The notes under the pieces are model-generated. The model did not search any database. It had not been told where the DNA came from and saw only the letters and a list, made by a program, of their open reading frames with translations. This document shows, piece by piece, positions 25,361-34,304 of a stretch of 64,000 bases of DNA. The first letter of the stretch is position 1, and every line of letters starts with the position of its first letter. Source of the DNA: RUG695 sp050943135 (GTDB lineage: Bacteria; Planctomycetota; Planctomycetia; Pirellulales; Thermoguttaceae); assembly GCA_050943135.1 (NCBI GenBank), contig JBMNOP010000013.1:33257-97256 (forward strand), in the 5' to 3' direction. Both the position numbers and the translations under genes were made by a program.

Positions 25361-26364
25361 GACCGGTCTCGGTTTCGGCACGCCGCGAGAATCCGCTCGG
25401 CCAGCGCAACCGCTTCGGCTCCGAAATCCTGCGACACGGTATCTCCGGTCAGGATCGACTTGACAAATTCTTCCTCTTCCACCTGAAGCGGGTCGATCGG
25501 ATTCCTTTCGAAGATTTCGGTCTCGTAATGTTCTTTCACGAATTCCGGTGGCGGAGGGAGAATCTCGCCCCGGATGGTTTTCTCTGGAGCGTAGTCACCG
25601 GCCAGGATTTTTGGATCGGTCGAGACGACTTCGGCACGCCGCAGCGAGAAATCGAGGAAAATGCGTTTGCCCCGGCTGTGAATGCTCATCTCGCGCTTGG
25701 GTTGCCGTTCGGTTCGGGATGCGAAAAAGCGGGCCATGGAGCCGCACTCAAAATGAATTTGCGCCGCACAGGTATCTTCGTGACCGCCGAATTCATCAAA
25801 TGAGACGGCGCTGACCGATGTGACGGGCGAGTGGCAGACCGAAAGAACGAGTTCCAGGTCATGAATCATGATGTCGAGTACGACACCGACATCGGTACAG
25901 CGGAACGAATAGGGACTGACACGCGTTGCGTCGAAAATGATCGGAGTGGTCATTGCCTCGACGGTTGGCAGGATTCCACGCCAAGCAGGGTTAAAACGTT
26001 CGGTGTGCCCCGTTTGTAATACAAGATGACGTGACTGTGCCGTGGCTTTCAAGGCAGCGGCCTCGGCGGCTGTTGCTGTCAGCGGTTTTTCGATCAGAAG
26101 ATGCTTTCCCCTCTCCAAAAAAAAACGTCCCAGGGCTGCGTGCTCGGTAGTCGGTGCGGCAATCGTTACCGCGTCTGCTACCGGAAGGAGCGTTCCGAGG
26201 CTTTCAAAAACCGGCACCCCATGCTTTTGGGCGATGCACTCGGCATTGGCACGGCAAGGGTCGTAGACTCCCACCAGTTCCGAGAGGGCGCAGCGTGCGA
26301 TTTTTTCGGCATGAAATCCGCCGAGACGCCCGGCGCCGACGAGTGCCTGTCTAACCTTTTTCAT
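25357..26364 (-). CDS. Gfo/Idh/MocA oxidoreductase in the lpxC operon
   Basis: A 335-residue NAD(P)-dependent oxidoreductase. The Rossmann start is VRQALVGAGRLGGFHAEKIA and the cofactor/substrate motif is IEKPLTAT near residue 96. No signal sequence is present, so it is cytoplasmic. It sits between lpxC and a NUDIX gene. In Leptospira and Acidithiobacillus the Gfo/Idh protein GnnA oxidises UDP-GlcNAc for a diamino-sugar lipid A; the location makes that role worth considering, but no GnnB-type aminotransferase is visible here. ATG 26364 matches the family start; ATG 26403 is possible. Confidence 0.82.
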   Translation of the reverse strand: MKKVRQALVGAGRLGGFHAEKIARCALSELVGVYDPCRANAECIAQKHGVPVFESLGTLLPVADAVTIAAPTTEHAALGRFFLERGKHLLIEKPLTATAAEAAALKATAQSRHLVLQTGHTERFNPAWRGILPTVEAMTTPIIFDATRVSPYSFRCTDVGVVLDIMIHDLELVLSVCHSPVTSVSAVSFDEFGGHEDTCAAQIHFECGSMARFFASRTERQPKREMSIHSRGKRIFLDFSLRRAEVVSTDPKILAGDYAPEKTIRGEILPPPPEFVKEHYETEIFERNPIDPLQVEEEEFVKSILTGDTVSQDFGAEAVALAERILAACRNRDRS

Positions 26365-26384
26365 TCCTTCGCCATTCCTAAAAC

Positions 26385-27311
26385 CTATTCGGGCTGCGTA
26401 CATTCGAGAATCTTGGCCAGAAGCGCTGCGTTCTGAACATGCCCGGTACAGTGGCCACGGAGCCGAGCCACAATAAACGCGCCACCCAGAGAGAAATCTC
26501 CCATCATGTCGAGAACCTTGTGGCGGGCACATTCGTCCGGATAACGCAGGGAGTTGTCTATCGGTCCATCGGGGCCGAACACAAGGACGTCGCTCGGCGA
26601 GACGCGGGTACAGAGTCCCATCTCGATCAGTTTATGGGCTTCAGCGGAGGTGAGGAAAGTTCGTGCTCCGGCAACCTCCTTTTCAAAAAGAGAAACGGGG
26701 TCTTCCTGCGGTGAATTTGACGCTGCGGCGAACGAGATTTCAAACGATTCTTTTTGAAGGGCCGGCGAGGCGCTTTTGTGTCGGGTATAGTCGAGTTCGT
26801 ATCGGTAACTGACTTCCCCGGCCTTGGAAGGGAGAGCTTCGATCCATCTTTCGCCCTCTTCGATGCGTATCGGCTCGCGCACGGAGCGCAACGACTTCGC
26901 CGCCCTTTGTTCCAGAATCCCGGCACTGCGGATCGCTTCGGCAAACGGCCGGGCCGAGCCGTCGATTCCGGGCATCTCTTCTCCGTCGATCCGAATCAGG
27001 CAGTTATCGATCCGAAAACCGGCCAGCGCCGCCAAAACGTGTTCGGTCATGTCGAACCGGAGATTTCCCGCTTTGAGTGAGGTTTGATGAGGCTTTTCGG
27101 CCCGATAGGCTAAGTGTGCCGGCACCGGAGCCTCTTCAGATTCGGAACGGGCAAAGCGAATTCCGAAATTCTCGGGCGCGGGCAGAAATTCAAGGGTAAC
27201 ATCTTTCCCGGTCCAAAACCCGAACCCGGCGACGGTGGCCCGCCGGACGATGCTACGTTGCGGGCCGTAAAGATCTTGTGCGATTCGAAGAGGACTTATC
27301 TGATCTTGCAT
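26385..27311 (-). CDS. lpxC: UDP-3-O-acyl-N-acetylglucosamine deacetylase
   Basis: Zinc amidase for the committed step of lipid A synthesis. The 308-residue protein has TEHVLAALAGFRIDN, where His binds zinc and Glu is the likely base, DGSARPFAEAI, GARTFLTSAEAHKL, and ARHKVLDMMGDFSLGG, which supplies the other zinc ligands, plus the late GHCTGH motif. Length is standard. It lies seven bases after skp. It shows that the host makes, or once made, a lipid A-based outer leaflet. Confidence 0.95.
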   Translation of the reverse strand: MQDQISPLRIAQDLYGPQRSIVRRATVAGFGFWTGKDVTLEFLPAPENFGIRFARSESEEAPVPAHLAYRAEKPHQTSLKAGNLRFDMTEHVLAALAGFRIDNCLIRIDGEEMPGIDGSARPFAEAIRSAGILEQRAAKSLRSVREPIRIEEGERWIEALPSKAGEVSYRYELDYTRHKSASPALQKESFEISFAAASNSPQEDPVSLFEKEVAGARTFLTSAEAHKLIEMGLCTRVSPSDVLVFGPDGPIDNSLRYPDECARHKVLDMMGDFSLGGAFIVARLRGHCTGHVQNAALLAKILECTQPE

Positions 27312-27318
27312 CGGCGTG

Positions 27319-28065
27319 TCAGTTTAGGCGGCTGCCGCTTGCTCTGTTTGCTGCACGCGGTTGAGTTCCGGCGGCCGGACGTTGTGGAGCCGGAGTTTTG
27401 GCAGCATCGGCGGCCTGGGCCGCAAGGCTGTTCAGAGAGTCGGAGCCTCTTTTGGCGGCGCCGGCGACCTGAACCAGCGTCGCTTTAACATCTTCGGTGA
27501 TGTCACATTCCGGACGGTTCCACACCAGCGTGCCGTTGGCATCGGCTTCTTTGACCGCGGCCAGTTCTTCGGACATCCCGGTACGATCAACCGTGACTTT
27601 GGCGTGGACAATAATGACGCCCTTTTCGTAAGCAACCTTTTTGACGGCCTCTTGGATATCCGAGTAAACTTTGTACTGGAGCGGAACAAGGCGATTCTGC
27701 ATTTCGGCCTGTTTGTCTTGCATTTGGGCTTCCAACTGGCGCATTCCCTCCTTGATGGGACGGACGGCCTCTTCGAATTGGGGTGTCCCGATGTTGTATT
27801 CTCGGGTGACGCTCTCCATCTGTTTTTGAAAATCCTGCTGAGCCTTTTGAGCTTCGAGAGCCTCCTTCTTAAACTGCTCTTGGAGCATCGGGACCTCGTC
27901 GGTGGTCACCGGGTGCGCCTTAATCAGGCTTGGCAGATCGACGACGGCAATGATCAGTGCCCGCGTTTTTGTCTGAGCGTTTGCCGCCTGCGACTGCGCC
28001 TGCTGAGCATTGGCGACGAGCGGCATGGCGAGCATGAGCAAGAAACCAAGATAAAATTGTCTCAT
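27319..28065 (-). CDS. skp: OmpH/Skp-family periplasmic chaperone
   Basis: A 248-residue secreted protein. Its signal peptide ends at about residue 20 (LVANAQQ). The body is a long charged coiled coil (about 55-150) of the Skp tentacle type, including EQFKKEALEAQKAQQDFQKQ, then a short core strand VIIVHAKVTVD. Skp holds unfolded outer-membrane proteins in the periplasm before BamA inserts them. The tail is Pro/Ala-rich and disordered. AAGGAG lies six bases before the ATG. First gene of the lpxC operon, close to bamA. Confidence 0.85.
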   Translation of the reverse strand: MRQFYLGFLLMLAMPLVANAQQAQSQAANAQTKTRALIIAVVDLPSLIKAHPVTTDEVPMLQEQFKKEALEAQKAQQDFQKQMESVTREYNIGTPQFEEAVRPIKEGMRQLEAQMQDKQAEMQNRLVPLQYKVYSDIQEAVKKVAYEKGVIIVHAKVTVDRTGMSEELAAVKEADANGTLVWNRPECDITEDVKATLVQVAGAAKRGSDSLNSLAAQAADAAKTPAPQRPAAGTQPRAANRASGSRLN

Positions 28066-28596
28066 TCTGCACTCCTTGATCCTTCAGGGGCCCTTGGGGC
28101 TACCCGGTACCGATAAGACCGGGGGGGTTCCGTCTAAATTTGATATGTGATATGGGAAAGCAAATTCCTTCCGTTTTCTGGAAAATTATTCTGCCTCATT
28201 TCGGAAAATAAGTAAAGATCAAATTTTTTGTGGCATATTTAGTGGTTCGAGGGGATTTCCAAACAAAATATGCTATTTTGCTTGTCATAGTTAGGATAAT
28301 CGTTATATTCTAACCATCGATTTGGTTTGAGTTCCGTTTTTGGGTTGCGAGCCGTCCTTTTTTCATCAAGGACGACTTCGACAAAACGGACAGGGGGGAG
28401 CAAGGGAAAGAGGGAGCGGCGCTCTTTGTCCGCGATCCGGTTCTTCTGGGCACCGGCAGGGGTAGATGTGACGATTTCCCCTATCGGAGCGGAATAAACA
28501 GGGGTGTTAAAGAGTGCCGGCGTTTTTTTGAGGTTACGGAGCATTCCCTTCGGGCATGTTTCGGCGTCCGCAATATCTCGGGAGGAAATTCGAGAT
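28066..28596 (+). other. AT-rich intergenic region
   Basis: About 530 bases without a credible gene, between divergent skp and the C26-family gene. It holds a plus-strand promoter at 28282-28309, which would give a leader of about 280 bases, and a possible leader hairpin CGTCCTT/AAGGACG near 28350-28372. No known riboswitch was recognised. Confidence 0.5.
28282..28309 (+). promoter_or_regulatory. Promoter upstream of the C26-family gene
   Basis: TTGTCA (28282-28287), 16-base spacer and TATATT (28304-28309), each matching consensus at five of six positions. Confidence 0.5.
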
Positions 28597-29505
28597 ATGG
28601 CAGGCCAAAAACCTATCATCGCTATCAACGCAGACTACAAAACCGGGCGACATCAGGCAGACCCTTGTGTCAGTTATCTTTTTGCGGGTTATTTTGACTC
28701 CATCATCAGGGCGGGCGGGCTCCCGGTTATTCTCCCCCCCTATCGAGACGAGCAAGATATCGATCAAATTCTCGACATGGTCGACGGTGTCGTCATGACC
28801 GGCGGGGCCGACCTTGACCCCCGTCGTGACGGCTATATGCTTCATCCCTCGATCCACATGATGTCGCCTCGCCGCGAGTCTTTCGACCGCGAGCTGATCC
28901 GAAAAGTCCATGCACGGCGTATTCCGTTCTTCGGTATCGGTGCCGGAATGCAACTGCTCAATGTCGCACTTGGCGGAACGCTCTTTCTTCACGTTGCCGA
29001 AGATATAGCTTCGGCGCTTCCTCACCGAGATCCACACGACCCGTATCACCGCCACGCCCTGGTGGTTGAACCGGGGTCCCTGTTGGATCGCGTCTACGGG
29101 GATAATGCGGTTCTGGTCAACAGCATGCACCATATGGCCGTCGATGATGTGGCTGACGGATTCTTAGCAACCGCCAAGTGTCCCGATTCGGTCATTGAGG
29201 CAATCGAATATATTCGTGACGACTGGTTCGCTTTCGGCACGCAGTTCCATCCGGAGGCGGTTTCAGCGACGGTTCTCGACCGTCGAATCTTCGGGGAGTT
29301 CATGGCCAATGTTGCGCGGTTTTCCTCGAAATCTTTTGACCTGTGTTTTGCCGACGAGTCGGTTCAGCCGATCACCAAGTCGAACCACAAACCGGTCAAA
29401 GAGCGGAACCGCAAAAAGACAGCCGAGCTCTTTCCCGAATCCGTCGAGGCAATATCCGCAGCGAAGCGTTCCATAAAGAAGGCGCGAGTGCTAACCCGCA
29501 GCTAG
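28597..29505 (+). CDS. Peptidase C26 / class I glutamine amidotransferase homologue without the catalytic Cys
   Basis: A 302-residue protein of the PuuD-like gamma-glutamyl-GABA hydrolase family, seen in VVMTGGADLDPRR, GGTLFLHVAED, NSMHHMAV and FGTQFHPEA. The nucleophile elbow, normally GICRGMQ, reads FFGIGAGMQ: Gly115 replaces the cysteine, read directly from GGT at 28939-28941. His and Glu of the triad (FHPE) remain. It should not act as a normal amidase; it may be a binding or regulatory protein. The last 45 residues are a basic extension. GGAGG 11 bases upstream supports ATG 28597. Confidence 0.85.
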   Translation: MAGQKPIIAINADYKTGRHQADPCVSYLFAGYFDSIIRAGGLPVILPPYRDEQDIDQILDMVDGVVMTGGADLDPRRDGYMLHPSIHMMSPRRESFDRELIRKVHARRIPFFGIGAGMQLLNVALGGTLFLHVAEDIASALPHRDPHDPYHRHALVVEPGSLLDRVYGDNAVLVNSMHHMAVDDVADGFLATAKCPDSVIEAIEYIRDDWFAFGTQFHPEAVSATVLDRRIFGEFMANVARFSSKSFDLCFADESVQPITKSNHKPVKERNRKKTAELFPESVEAISAAKRSIKKARVLTRS

Positions 29506-29520
29506 GTGTCCGGAGTTTGC

Positions 29521-29539
29521 CCCCTTCTCGGTGAAGGGG
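29521..29539 (+). terminator. Hairpin after the C26-family gene
   Basis: CCCCTTC and GAAGGGG form a perfect 7-bp stem with a TCGGT loop, followed by AACTTTGT. It lies 16 bases after the stop codon; the weak T-run makes termination plausible, not certain. Confidence 0.45.
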
Positions 29540-29585
29540 AACTTTGTAAAATCGTTTTGCGAGAGAAGAAGGGAGACCGCCGACC

Positions 29586-29933
29586 ATGGCTGAAAAAACC
29601 ATTTTTAAGAAGATCATCGACAAAGAGATCCCGGCCGATATCGTCTACGAAGACGATAGATGCCTCGCTTTCCGTGATATCGCGCCACAGGCCCCGATCC
29701 ACATCGTCGTGATTCCGAAAAAAGAATTGCGCTCAACGAATGACATCACCGAAGAGGATGCTCCGTTGATCGGTCATCTTTACTGCGTCATGAACAAGTT
29801 GGCCGCGGAGAAAGGGATGGCGGAAAATGGATATCGGATCGTCTCCAATTGCGGTCCAGACGCGTGTCAGACAGTTCCCCATCTTCATTACCATCTGATC
29901 GGCGGTCGTAAGTTCGGCTGGCCTCCCGGGTAG
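29586..29933 (+). CDS. Histidine triad (HIT/HINT) nucleotide-binding protein
   Basis: A 115-residue purine nucleoside phosphoramidase of the HINT branch. It has IFKKIIDKEIPADIVYEDD, HIVVIPKK, NCGPDACQTVPHLHYHLIGG with the HxHxH triad, and ends in GWPPG like other bacterial HINT proteins. Length is typical. nadK begins eight bases later, so the two are likely one transcript. Confidence 0.93.
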   Translation: MAEKTIFKKIIDKEIPADIVYEDDRCLAFRDIAPQAPIHIVVIPKKELRSTNDITEEDAPLIGHLYCVMNKLAAEKGMAENGYRIVSNCGPDACQTVPHLHYHLIGGRKFGWPPG

Positions 29934-29941
29934 TACACAAT

Positions 29942-30859
29942 ATGGTAGCAGCTTCCCAAAAGCAAGAGAAAGCCAGAGTGGTTTGGCTCGGCAACGGAGG
30001 TCGTGTGGCGGTTCCCGAAACCGCGGCACGGCTCCTGCCGGAACTCACGAAACGGGTTCGGATCATTGCCGAGGATTTCACCGGCAGCGTCGATATGTCT
30101 GCCGTGGAGGCAGACTATGCCATTGTGCTCGGCGGAGATGGTTCGGTCCTGCGCGCCATTCACCAGCTGGGGGAAAATCAAATCCCGATCTTGGCGGTCA
30201 ATGTCGGTTCGCTTGCGTTCCTCTCGAGCCTGATGCCAGACGAATTGATCTCCTTTCTTGACAAGCACGATTACCACGACTTCCCTGTCCAGAATAACAT
30301 CCTCTTGGAATGTTTCCTTTGGCGGTCTCTTTCCGAAGTAACCGACCGCGTTTCGGAGTGCGGCCCCCCCAATGATCGGGGGGAACTCTGCGTGGCGCGG
30401 AGATTGGTCGTCAACGAAGTCGCTCTTCTCGGGGGTCCTCCGTTTGAGATCCTTCACATCGAGCTTTCGGTAGATGGCGAGCCTGCCACGACCTACCATG
30501 GCGACGGTGTTCTGATCAGCACCTCGATCGGTTCGACCGCGCACAATCTTTCTTCCGGCGGCCCGATTATCCGTCAAGGGCTGGATGTAGTCGTTATTTC
30601 GCCACTGAATCCCCATTCACTCAGCTATCGGCCGGTGGTCGATTCTGCCGACCGCACCTATGAGTTGCGGATCCTGAACCGTGAGATCTTCGTTGTTACC
30701 GACGGCGACTCATCCCTAACCATGCTCCCCGGTGACCGTGTGATGGTTCGGCGTGCCGGTTCGCTCCTTCAGCTGGTCCGCGTTCCCGAACGCGGCTATT
30801 ACCGCACCCTCCGTGAAAAACTTGGCTGGAGTGGTCAGATAGAGGGTTTTGACGATTGA
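29942..30859 (+). CDS. nadK: NAD kinase
   Basis: Phosphorylates NAD to NADP. The 305-residue protein has the signature GGDGSVLRAIHQ near residue 65, VNEVALLGG, and a glycine-rich ISTSIGSTAHNLSSGGPI where most homologues read TGSTAY. The C-terminal beta-rich domain contains PLNPHSLSYRPVV. The start at 29942 lacks a strong ribosome-binding site; translation may depend on the HIT gene just upstream. Confidence 0.92.
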   Translation: MVAASQKQEKARVVWLGNGGRVAVPETAARLLPELTKRVRIIAEDFTGSVDMSAVEADYAIVLGGDGSVLRAIHQLGENQIPILAVNVGSLAFLSSLMPDELISFLDKHDYHDFPVQNNILLECFLWRSLSEVTDRVSECGPPNDRGELCVARRLVVNEVALLGGPPFEILHIELSVDGEPATTYHGDGVLISTSIGSTAHNLSSGGPIIRQGLDVVVISPLNPHSLSYRPVVDSADRTYELRILNREIFVVTDGDSSLTMLPGDRVMVRRAGSLLQLVRVPERGYYRTLREKLGWSGQIEGFDD

Positions 30860-30884
30860 CCGCAAAACCCGTCTCCGTATAACA

Positions 30885-30927
30885 CGAAAGCTGCTCCCTT
30901 GAAAATCGAAAAGGGTGCGGCTTTTCG
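30885..30927 (+). terminator. Hairpin terminator after nadK
   Basis: Bases 30885-30900 pair with 30911-30927 in a long imperfect stem (CGAAAGC... with ...GGCTTTTCG) with a ten-base AT-rich loop, 26 bases after nadK. The T-rich tract lies within the descending arm. Confidence 0.5.
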
Positions 30928-31005
30928 TTACAAACTTGCTCCGAGCGACCATAGACTATGTCACTTTTCACCCCGAACGGGCAGGTTGCCCGTGCCACGC
31001 AACTC

Positions 31006-31033
31006 TTCCCAATTCACGGTTATCTTCTATAAT
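31006..31033 (+). promoter_or_regulatory. Putative promoter for mdh
   Basis: Perfect TATAAT at 31028-31033 with a weak -35, TTCCCA at 31006-31011, 16 bases away. Transcription would begin near 31040, giving a leader of about 110 bases. Confidence 0.4.
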
Positions 31034-31047
31034 AAATCCCCGTAGGA

Positions 31048-31067
31048 GCGGTGGAGCTTTCCACCGC
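31048..31067 (+). promoter_or_regulatory. Hairpin in the mdh leader
   Basis: GCGGTGGA and TCCACCGC form a perfect 8-bp stem with a GCTT tetraloop just after the predicted start site. No T-run follows. It may stabilise the 5' end or regulate mdh; function is not established. Confidence 0.4.
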
Positions 31068-31149
31068 CAGGATTTTCGGCAAGGTCCGGAAATTTACCAT
31101 CCATCAATCATGACATACAGTCGGCAACGACCTAGTGAAGAGAGTAACG

Positions 31150-32091
31150 ATGAAACGGGCGAAAATCAGTGTGATCGGCGCGGGAAATGTCGGAGCGACG
31201 ACGGCGCATTGGGCCGCGTCGGCGGAATTGGGCGATGTAGTTCTCCTCGACATTCCGGAAGCGGGGGATATGCCACAAGGGAAAGCCCTTGATATTTCCC
31301 AAGCCGGCCCGATCATGAAATATGACGCCCGTGTCATCGGCACGAGTGACTACGCCGACACCGTCGCAAGCGACGTGGTCATCGTGACCGCCGGAATCCC
31401 TCGCAAACCGGGGATGAGCCGCGACGACCTCCTGGCCACAAACGCCAAGATTGTTTCCGACGTCGGGAAACAAATCGCCAAGACGAGCCCCGAAGCCGTG
31501 GTGATCGTGGTCAGCAATCCGCTCGACGCAATGGCACAGCGTATGCTCCAAGTGACCGGGTTTCCGAAAGAGAGGGTGATCGGTCAGGCGGGGGTACTTG
31601 ATACCGCCCGATTCGCGACGTTTATCGCCATGGAACTTGATGTCAGTGTCGAAGACGTTACCGCGATGCTTCTGGGTGGGCATGGCGATACCATGGTGCC
31701 GCTGGCGAGTTGTTCGTCGGTCGGTGGAATTCCGGTCTCGCAACTGATCGCCAAGGAGCGACTCGACGAAATCGTCGTGCGAACCCGCAACGGCGGAGCC
31801 GAAATCGTCGCGCTTCTTCAGCGTGGCAGCGCCTACTATGCGCCGAGTGCCGCCGCGGCTCAGATGGCCGAAGCGGTGATCAAAGACAAACGCCGTTTGA
31901 TTCCGTGTGCCGCCTATTGCGAAAAGGAATATGGAGTCGGTGGCTATTATGTCGGCGTTCCGGTCATTCTCGGTGACGGGGGCGTGCGCAAGATCGTCGA
32001 ACTCGAGCTCAATGCCGACGAGAGGGCAATGTTCGAGAAGAGTGTCGCTGCGGTGAAAACCCTTGTCGGCACCATGGCCGGTTTGGTCTGA
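31150..32091 (+). CDS. mdh: Malate dehydrogenase
   Basis: NAD-dependent enzyme of the citric acid cycle, of the lactate-dehydrogenase-like type. The 313-residue protein has the Rossmann start ISVIGAGNVGATTAHW, TAGIPRKPGMSRDDLL with the substrate-binding Arg, VSNPLDAM, and the catalytic His in GGHGDTMVPL. Arg in TAGIPRKPG is the residue that favours oxaloacetate over pyruvate in this family. ATG 31150 is preferred over GTG 31135 because AAGAGAG lies five bases upstream. Confidence 0.93.
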   Translation: MKRAKISVIGAGNVGATTAHWAASAELGDVVLLDIPEAGDMPQGKALDISQAGPIMKYDARVIGTSDYADTVASDVVIVTAGIPRKPGMSRDDLLATNAKIVSDVGKQIAKTSPEAVVIVVSNPLDAMAQRMLQVTGFPKERVIGQAGVLDTARFATFIAMELDVSVEDVTAMLLGGHGDTMVPLASCSSVGGIPVSQLIAKERLDEIVVRTRNGGAEIVALLQRGSAYYAPSAAAAQMAEAVIKDKRRLIPCAAYCEKEYGVGGYYVGVPVILGDGGVRKIVELELNADERAMFEKSVAAVKTLVGTMAGLV

Positions 32092-32117
32092 ACCGAAAAC
32101 AGACTCACACAAACGAG

Positions 32118-34055
32118 ATGTGCGGTATTTGCGGTTATCTATGGTGTTCCGGCGGAAAAGAGATCGCGCGTCCTCTTTTTGAGCGTATGACTGATTCCCT
32201 GGCCCATCGGGGTCCGGATGACCGCGGTGTCTTTTATGCACGACCCCAGGAACAGGGTGCAGGAATGCCTGGTGTCGCACTCGGGCATCGCCGTCTTTCG
32301 ATCCTTGACCTTTCGACCAGGGGCCGTCAGCCGATGGCCTCTCCCGACGGTACCGTACAGATCGTTTTTAGCGGGAAAATCTACAATTTTCTCGAACTGC
32401 GTGCCGACCTTGGAAAAAAAGGGTATTCGTTCCAAACAGGCACCGATACCGAGGTGATCCTTGCTCTTTATCGCGAGTACGGTGAAGGATTTTCCACACG
32501 GATGAACGGAATGTTCGCGATCGGTCTGTGGGACGCATCTGAAAAGAAGCTTCTGCTTCTCCGAGACCGATTCGGGAAAAAGCCGCTCTTCTACCGGGCC
32601 GAGTCGAATCGCATTCTTTTCGCCAGCGAATTGAACACACTTCGGCTCGCTCCCGATGTGCCGACCGAGCTTGACCTGATTGCCCTGGATGAGTACCTCA
32701 CCTATCAATACGTTCCTCACCCGCGGAGCATCTATCGCGGAATCCACAAACTCACCCCCGGCACCCTGGCCGTTTGGACCCCCGACACGGGGTGTTCCTT
32801 TCGTCCTTATTGGGAGCCCGACTTTGATATCGAAGAAGATCGCCCCTACGAAGAGTGGATCGAGCTGTTGCGCGATCGCCTTGAAGAGGCGGTTCGGGTC
32901 CGGCTCCGCAGCGATGTTCCGGTCGGTGCGTTTCTGTCCGGCGGGATCGACTCGACGATTGTGGCCGGTCTGATGCAACGGCTCTCTTCGCATAAAGTGA
33001 AAACCTACACGGTCGGATTCGCACAGAAAGAATATGACGAAACCCCGATCGCCCGTCGTACCGCTGAGCGGCTCGGCACCGAGCATCGTGAGCTTTTCAT
33101 TGCTCCGGAAATCGAGACGCTTCTTCCGCTGATCACTCGGCAATACGGCGAACCGTTCGCCGACAGTTCGGCGATCCCGTGTCGACTGATGTGCCAGCTG
33201 ACTCGCAAGGAAGTCACCGTCGCTCTTTCCGGTGACGGCGGCGACGAACTTTTCGCCGGTTACGATCGGTATAAGGCGGTTGCGCTTGGGCGTCTGATTG
33301 ATCACCTGCCGCAATCGGTTCGCCGTTTTCTTGCCGGGCCGTTTCGTGCGGCGATACCCTTTTCGACCCGTCAGCGTTCCGTTCCGCGCCGGATCAGGCG
33401 TTTCCTGGAGGCGCTCACCATGTCACCCGAAGAGCGGTATTTGCAGTGGATCGCCCTCTTTAATCGGACGCGGCGCAAAGAGCTTTACACACCCGAACTC
33501 CAGTCGGCGTTAGACGATTGTGCCGAAAGGGAAGAACCAGGTTATGACGCGCTCGACTGGCTGACCGACGCGATGGAGTGTTCGGCCGGGCGTGATGGCG
33601 TGACCCGGATCAGTCTGACCGATGTATTGACCTATCTGCCCGGTGATATCCTGACCAAAATGGATATTGCCTCGATGACCTGGGGGCTGGAAGTCCGATC
33701 CCCGATCCTTGACGACAATGTCGCGGATCTGGCGTATCGGATTCCGATCCGCGATAAAATCCGCGGCCGCAAAGGAAAAGCGGTACTGCGCGATGCGTTC
33801 CGCGAATTTCTTCCCACCGAACTCGATAACCGTCCGAAAACCGGGTTCGGTGTACCACTGGACCACTGGTTTCGCGGCCCGCTTAGAGAGACCACCCGCG
33901 AAATCCTAACAGCTTCTTCGAATCCTTTGACTCCTTACTTTCGCCCCGAGACAGTCAACTGTCTTCTGGACGAGCATTTCACCGGCAGATTCGACCACGC
34001 CGCCCGAATCTGGGCACTCCTCGTTTTGGCGTGTTTCTTAAACGAACAGGGATAA
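32118..34055 (+). CDS. asnB: Asparagine synthase (glutamine-hydrolysing)
   Basis: A 645-residue two-domain enzyme converting aspartate to asparagine with ATP and glutamine. Cys2 (MCGICGYLW) is the glutaminase nucleophile after Met removal. AHRGPDD and the Gly-rich loop are present, but the oxyanion motif usually reading NGEIYN is SGKIYN, with Ser85 in place of Asn. The synthetase domain has the pyrophosphate loop FLSGGIDSTIVAG and SGDGGDELFAGYDRY. The change could lower glutamine use, so ammonia-dependent activity or a peptidoglycan or polysaccharide amidation role is possible. It starts 26 bases after mdh. Confidence 0.9.
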   Translation: MCGICGYLWCSGGKEIARPLFERMTDSLAHRGPDDRGVFYARPQEQGAGMPGVALGHRRLSILDLSTRGRQPMASPDGTVQIVFSGKIYNFLELRADLGKKGYSFQTGTDTEVILALYREYGEGFSTRMNGMFAIGLWDASEKKLLLLRDRFGKKPLFYRAESNRILFASELNTLRLAPDVPTELDLIALDEYLTYQYVPHPRSIYRGIHKLTPGTLAVWTPDTGCSFRPYWEPDFDIEEDRPYEEWIELLRDRLEEAVRVRLRSDVPVGAFLSGGIDSTIVAGLMQRLSSHKVKTYTVGFAQKEYDETPIARRTAERLGTEHRELFIAPEIETLLPLITRQYGEPFADSSAIPCRLMCQLTRKEVTVALSGDGGDELFAGYDRYKAVALGRLIDHLPQSVRRFLAGPFRAAIPFSTRQRSVPRRIRRFLEALTMSPEERYLQWIALFNRTRRKELYTPELQSALDDCAEREEPGYDALDWLTDAMECSAGRDGVTRISLTDVLTYLPGDILTKMDIASMTWGLEVRSPILDDNVADLAYRIPIRDKIRGRKGKAVLRDAFREFLPTELDNRPKTGFGVPLDHWFRGPLRETTREILTASSNPLTPYFRPETVNCLLDEHFTGRFDHAARIWALLVLACFLNEQG

Positions 34056-34304
34056 GAGGGAAATCGCTTCTTTTACCTTTCCACCGACCCACCAGAACAC
34101 CGAGGAAAACCGCCTGCTGCCGAGTCGTCCGCCGGGGAGAAGAGAGGGTTCGTCAATTCCCGACGGGTTGACACCAAGGCGACTCGGCACCAGGCGGCGC
34201 ACGTGAATGGTGATATCGTGGTATTCGCGAGTCAACCGAATGGCCGCTGACCGAACAACACACACCGGGGCGTTTCGTTATCCGCACGCGGCGCAGATTC
34301 TGCT

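Noticed and set aside
28239..28628. Minus-strand open frame of 129 codons upstream of the C26-family gene
   Set aside because: No motif, no ribosome-binding site, and it overlaps the start of the real gene and a plus-strand promoter.
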